Source: Bacteroides sp. (GTDB lineage: Bacteria > Bacteroidota > Bacteroidia > Bacteroidales > Bacteroidaceae). Taken from it: DNA of 7,517 nt. The stretch is taken from positions 1 through 7,517 of the forward strand of contig JAUMWZ010000046.1 of assembly GCA_030529405.1 (NCBI GenBank), written 5' to 3'. Positions 4,747-7,517 of the stretch are shown piece after piece. Made by a program: the position numbers and the translations under genes. The notes beneath the pieces were generated by a model. That model searched no databases. It was not told the origin of the DNA and was given only the letters and a program-made list of their open reading frames with translations. Position 1 is the stretch's first letter. The number at the start of each line of letters is the position of its first letter.

Positions 4747-7305
4747 TTATTCCTCATTAGATGTTTCAACAGAATCGTTATCTGTGTTAGCATCTACAAT
4801 ATCGGTTTCATCACTTATTATGTTACCTTCAATTTCTTCTTGTGGAACTTCGTCTTCAAGACTTTCTGTGGTTACTTTACATACAGAACCGATTTGGTCA
4901 TTTCTCTTTTCAAGGTTAATCAATCTTACACCTTGAGTTGCACGACCCATAATTCTAACATCAGAAACCTTTAGCCTTATCGTTATTCCAGATTTGTTGA
5001 TAATCATCAAGTCATTATCGTCGGTAACAGTCTTTATCGCTACAAGTTTACCTGTTTTATCAGTGATGTTTATAGTCTTAACACCTTTACCGCCTCTGTT
5101 AGTCTTTCTGTAGTCTTCTATTTCTGAACGTTTGCCGTAACCTTCTTCAGAAACCACCATTATAGACTCTGCTTTCAGGTCTTTTACGCATACCATTCCT
5201 ACAATTTCATCATCATCTCCGTCAAGGCTCATACCTCTTACTCCGGTAGCTGTACGTCCCATAGTTCTAACAGCTGCTTCATGGAAACGTATAGCACGAC
5301 CATTTCTGTTTGCCATAACTATTTCATTGTTTCCATTTGTCATTCTAACTTCGATAACACTGTCGTCTTCTCTGATACTGATAGCGTTTACTCCATTCTG
5401 ACGTGGTCTTGAGTATTGTTCCAATAGTGTTTTCTTTATAACCCCTTTCTTAGTACAGAACACGACATAATGACTGTTTATGTAGTCAGAGTCTTCAAGG
5501 TTTTTCACTCTTAGATATGCTGTTACCACATCGTCTGAGTCTATATTCAAGATGTTTTGTATAGCCCTACCCTTTGCATTCTTACTTCCTTCCGGTATTT
5601 CGTAAACTTTCAACCAGTAACATTTACCTTTTTGTGTGAAGAACATCATAGTGTTGTGCATTGTAGCAGGATATATGTGTTCGATGAAGTCTTCATCTCT
5701 TGTATCCGTTCCCTTAGAACCTACCCCTCCTCTATTCTGAGCTCTAAACTCAGCTAAAGGTGTTCTCTTAATGTATCCAAGGTGAGATATGGTAATAATC
5801 ATTTCGTCATCAGAATAGAAGTCTTCTGGGTTGAATTCTTCAGAAGAGTAGACTATCTCCGAACGTCTTTCATCTCCAAATTTTTCTTTAATCTCATTTA
5901 GCTCGTCTTTTATAACTCCCTTGCAAACTTCTTCATCTGACAATATGCTCTCAAGATACTTGATTTGCTTCATTATTTCTTCATATTCGTTATGAAGTTC
6001 CTCTTGAGCTAGGTTTGTAAGCTGTCTTAACCTCATATCAACAATAGCTCTTGCTTGAATTTGGGTCAAGTTAAATCTTGCCATCAAGTTTTCTATTGCT
6101 TCATTAGGTGTTTTAGCAGCTTTGATTATTCTGATAACCTCGTCAATGTTGTCTGATGCGATTATGAGTCCTTCAAGTATATGTGCTCTTTCTCTAGCCT
6201 TTTGAAGTTCAAACTCTGTTCTTCTTATTACTACTTCGTGTCTATGTTCTACGAAATATTTAATAAGGTCTCTCAGATTAAGAGTTCTTGGTCTTCCGTT
6301 TACCAATGCTACGTTATTGACACCGAAAGATGTTTGCAATGCAGTCATTTTGTATAGCTTATTCAAAACAACACTAGCGTTTGCATCTCTCTTTATATCT
6401 ATAACGATGCGCATACCTTCTCTATCTGACTCGTCATTAGCATTGGAGATGCCTTCAATTCTTTTTTCTGCTGCAAGTTCAGATATATATTTTATAAGGT
6501 CTGCTTTATTTACGTTGTATGGTATTTCTGTTACCACAATTTTGTCGTGATTAGCTCCTGCTTCTATTTCTGCTCTTGCTCTCATCACAACTCTACCACG
6601 TCCTGTTTCGTATGCTTCTTTAACTCCGCTCATACCGTATATGTATCCGCCAGTCGGAAAATCTGGTGCTTTCACATACTTCATAAGCTCTGCCACTTCA
6701 ATATCAGAGTTTTCAATGTAAGCTATACAAGCATTTATTACCTCTGTAAGGTTATGTGGTGGCATGTTTGTAGCCATACCTACAGCGATTCCAGAAGTAC
6801 CATTAACCAAAAGGTTAGGTATTCTTGTTGGCATCACTACTGGTTCTTTCAGTGTGTTATCAAAGTTTGGAGTGAAATCGACTGTTTCTTTATACAAGTC
6901 GTCCATCATTGCTTCTCCCAACTTATTAAGACGTGCTTCTGTATAACGCATTGCCGCTGGGCTATCTCCATCTACTGAACCGAAGTTTCCTTGTCCATCT
7001 ACTAAAGGGTATCTCATAGCCCACTCTTGAGCCATTCTTACCATAGCAAAATAAACAGAACTATCGCCGTGTGGGTGATATTTACCCAAAACTTCACCTA
7101 CTATTCTTGCTGACTTCTTGTATGGTTTGTCAGAACGGTTTCCCAATTCCATCATTCCATAAAGTATTCTTCTATGCACTGGCTTAAAGCCATCTCTCAC
7201 ATCAGGTAAAGCTCTTGACACAATCACCGACATAGAATAGTCTATATACGATGATTTCATCTCATCCTCAATGTTTATCTTTATAATTTTGTCTTGTTCA
7301 AGCAT
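4747..7305 (-). CDS. gyrA: DNA gyrase subunit A
   Basis: GyrA is the breakage-reunion subunit of gyrase. With GyrB it introduces negative supercoils ahead of replication and transcription. The 852-residue protein is complete. It has an N-terminal winged-helix/tower region with catalytic Tyr121 ('MRYTEARL'), the quinolone-resistance region 'YHPHGDSSVYFAMVRMAQ' (76-93), the coiled coil (about 360-490), and a six-bladed C-terminal DNA-wrapping domain (about 500-810). The GyrA box QNRGGVG (523-529) separates it from ParC. Blade repeats include 'MGRTATGVRGM' (682-692), 'NRGGKGVKTI' (736-745) and 'MGRATQGVRLI' (786-796). The last 42 residues (811-852) have 16 acidic and no basic residues. Ser82 is the wild-type, quinolone-sensitive residue; Phe86 stands where E. 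coli has Asp87, which I believe is usual in Bacteroidetes. There is no Shine-Dalgarno before the ATG at 7305. Confidence 0.98.
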   Translation of the reverse strand: MLEQDKIIKINIEDEMKSSYIDYSMSVIVSRALPDVRDGFKPVHRRILYGMMELGNRSDKPYKKSARIVGEVLGKYHPHGDSSVYFAMVRMAQEWAMRYPLVDGQGNFGSVDGDSPAAMRYTEARLNKLGEAMMDDLYKETVDFTPNFDNTLKEPVVMPTRIPNLLVNGTSGIAVGMATNMPPHNLTEVINACIAYIENSDIEVAELMKYVKAPDFPTGGYIYGMSGVKEAYETGRGRVVMRARAEIEAGANHDKIVVTEIPYNVNKADLIKYISELAAEKRIEGISNANDESDREGMRIVIDIKRDANASVVLNKLYKMTALQTSFGVNNVALVNGRPRTLNLRDLIKYFVEHRHEVVIRRTEFELQKARERAHILEGLIIASDNIDEVIRIIKAAKTPNEAIENLMARFNLTQIQARAIVDMRLRQLTNLAQEELHNEYEEIMKQIKYLESILSDEEVCKGVIKDELNEIKEKFGDERRSEIVYSSEEFNPEDFYSDDEMIITISHLGYIKRTPLAEFRAQNRGGVGSKGTDTRDEDFIEHIYPATMHNTMMFFTQKGKCYWLKVYEIPEGSKNAKGRAIQNILNIDSDDVVTAYLRVKNLEDSDYINSHYVVFCTKKGVIKKTLLEQYSRPRQNGVNAISIREDDSVIEVRMTNGNNEIVMANRNGRAIRFHEAAVRTMGRTATGVRGMSLDGDDDEIVGMVCVKDLKAESIMVVSEEGYGKRSEIEDYRKTNRGGKGVKTINITDKTGKLVAIKTVTDDNDLMIINKSGITIRLKVSDVRIMGRATQGVRLINLEKRNDQIGSVCKVTTESLEDEVPQEEIEGNIISDETDIVDANTDNDSVETSNEE

Positions 7306-7354
7306 TTGAAAAGATTATTACGTTATACTTCCTTAGTGATTACTAAATAATATG

Positions 7355-7384
7355 CTAAAGTAGTGTTTTTGAATGAAACACAAA
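7355..7384 (-). promoter_or_regulatory. Probable gyrA promoter
   Basis: On the minus strand, TTTG (7384-7381) is followed after 18 bp by TACTTTAG (7362-7355), a one-mismatch match to TAnnTTTG. The spacing is slightly shorter than the usual 19-21 bp. Transcription would start near 7348 and give a leader of about 43 nt. The boxes are seen directly; activity is inferred. Confidence 0.5.
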
Positions 7385-7463
7385 AGTTTTTAATCATAAA
7401 GTTTACATATATGCTTGGTCAGAAGACTTGCAAACGTACAAACTCTAACTTTTAGCTATTTAT

Positions 7464-7517
7464 AAACTGTATATAACTGACTTGCAAACTGTATATGGTT
7501 TAGATGACAACTGTATA
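7464..7517. repeat. 22-bp-period tandem array 3 (at least 2.5 units, cut by window edge)
   Basis: Units start at 7464, 7486 and 7508, exactly 22 bp apart, with first halves AAACTGTATAT, AAACTGTATAT and CAACTGTATA. The first two are identical over 11 bases, making this the best-conserved of the three arrays. It lies about 80 bp upstream of the probable gyrA -33 element, so it is not in the gyrA transcript. It continues beyond the window, so its full size is unknown. Confidence 0.83.

Noticed and set aside
4271..4760. Overlapping plus-strand open frames of 113 and 75 codons opposite the TPR gene
   Set aside because: They are antisense to a coding region with signal peptide and TPR motifs, and neither shows a domain. 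The hydrophobic look comes from reverse-strand codon bias.
6547..6978. A 143-codon plus-strand open frame opposite gyrA
   Set aside because: It lies wholly antisense to the highly conserved GyrA N-terminal domain and its Cys/His/Ser-rich translation resembles no family, so it is a shadow of gyrA.
7333..7346. TTAGT/ACTAA inverted repeat near the predicted gyrA transcription start
   Set aside because: Five-base arms in AT-rich DNA are expected by chance; without conservation data it cannot be called an operator.

Overview
The window looks like a chromosomal segment of a low-GC member of the Bacteroidetes, most likely the order Bacteroidales. Three things point there. The proteins read as Bacteroidales housekeeping proteins. 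None of the five start codons has a convincing Shine-Dalgarno sequence. Matches to the Bacteroidetes -7 promoter box (TAnnTTTG) lie upstream of three of the transcription units. Genus and species cannot be fixed from the sequence alone.

Layout from left to right: (1) positions 1-1115, minus strand, the N-terminal 371 codons of the replicative helicase gene dnaB, cut by the window edge. (2) 1116-1318, a divergent promoter region that also holds a short tandem array. (3) 1319-3015, plus strand, a two-gene operon: ispE (MEP-pathway isoprenoid synthesis) and, 14 bp later, a type I methionine aminopeptidase gene (map). (4) 3016-3481, a 466-bp noncoding stretch between convergent genes, with a second tandem array and a clear terminator for the leftward unit. 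(5) 7305-3482, minus strand, gyrA followed after 47 bp by a gene for an exported TPR protein, probably one operon. (6) 7306-7517, the gyrA upstream region with a probable promoter and a third tandem array that runs off the window.

The genes are core housekeeping functions: replication fork unwinding (DnaB), supercoiling (GyrA), isoprenoid precursors (IspE) and N-terminal methionine removal (Map). The TPR protein is the only one without an assignable function. No mobile element, CRISPR array, tRNA or rRNA was seen.

The signal that ordinary annotation does not explain is a family of AT-rich tandem arrays in all three longer intergenic regions. Each has a strict 22-bp period. The unit is a 16-bp imperfect palindrome (consensus AAACTRTATATAGTTT) followed by a variable 6-bp spacer. 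The repeats are absent from the genes and from the 47-bp gyrA-TPR gap. They occur both next to promoters and between convergent genes, so they are not simply promoter parts. Because half-sites of neighbouring units are complementary, adjacent units can fold into long hairpins. Function is unknown; an array of sites for a dimeric DNA-binding protein, a structured transcript element, or a neutral expanding repeat are all possible.
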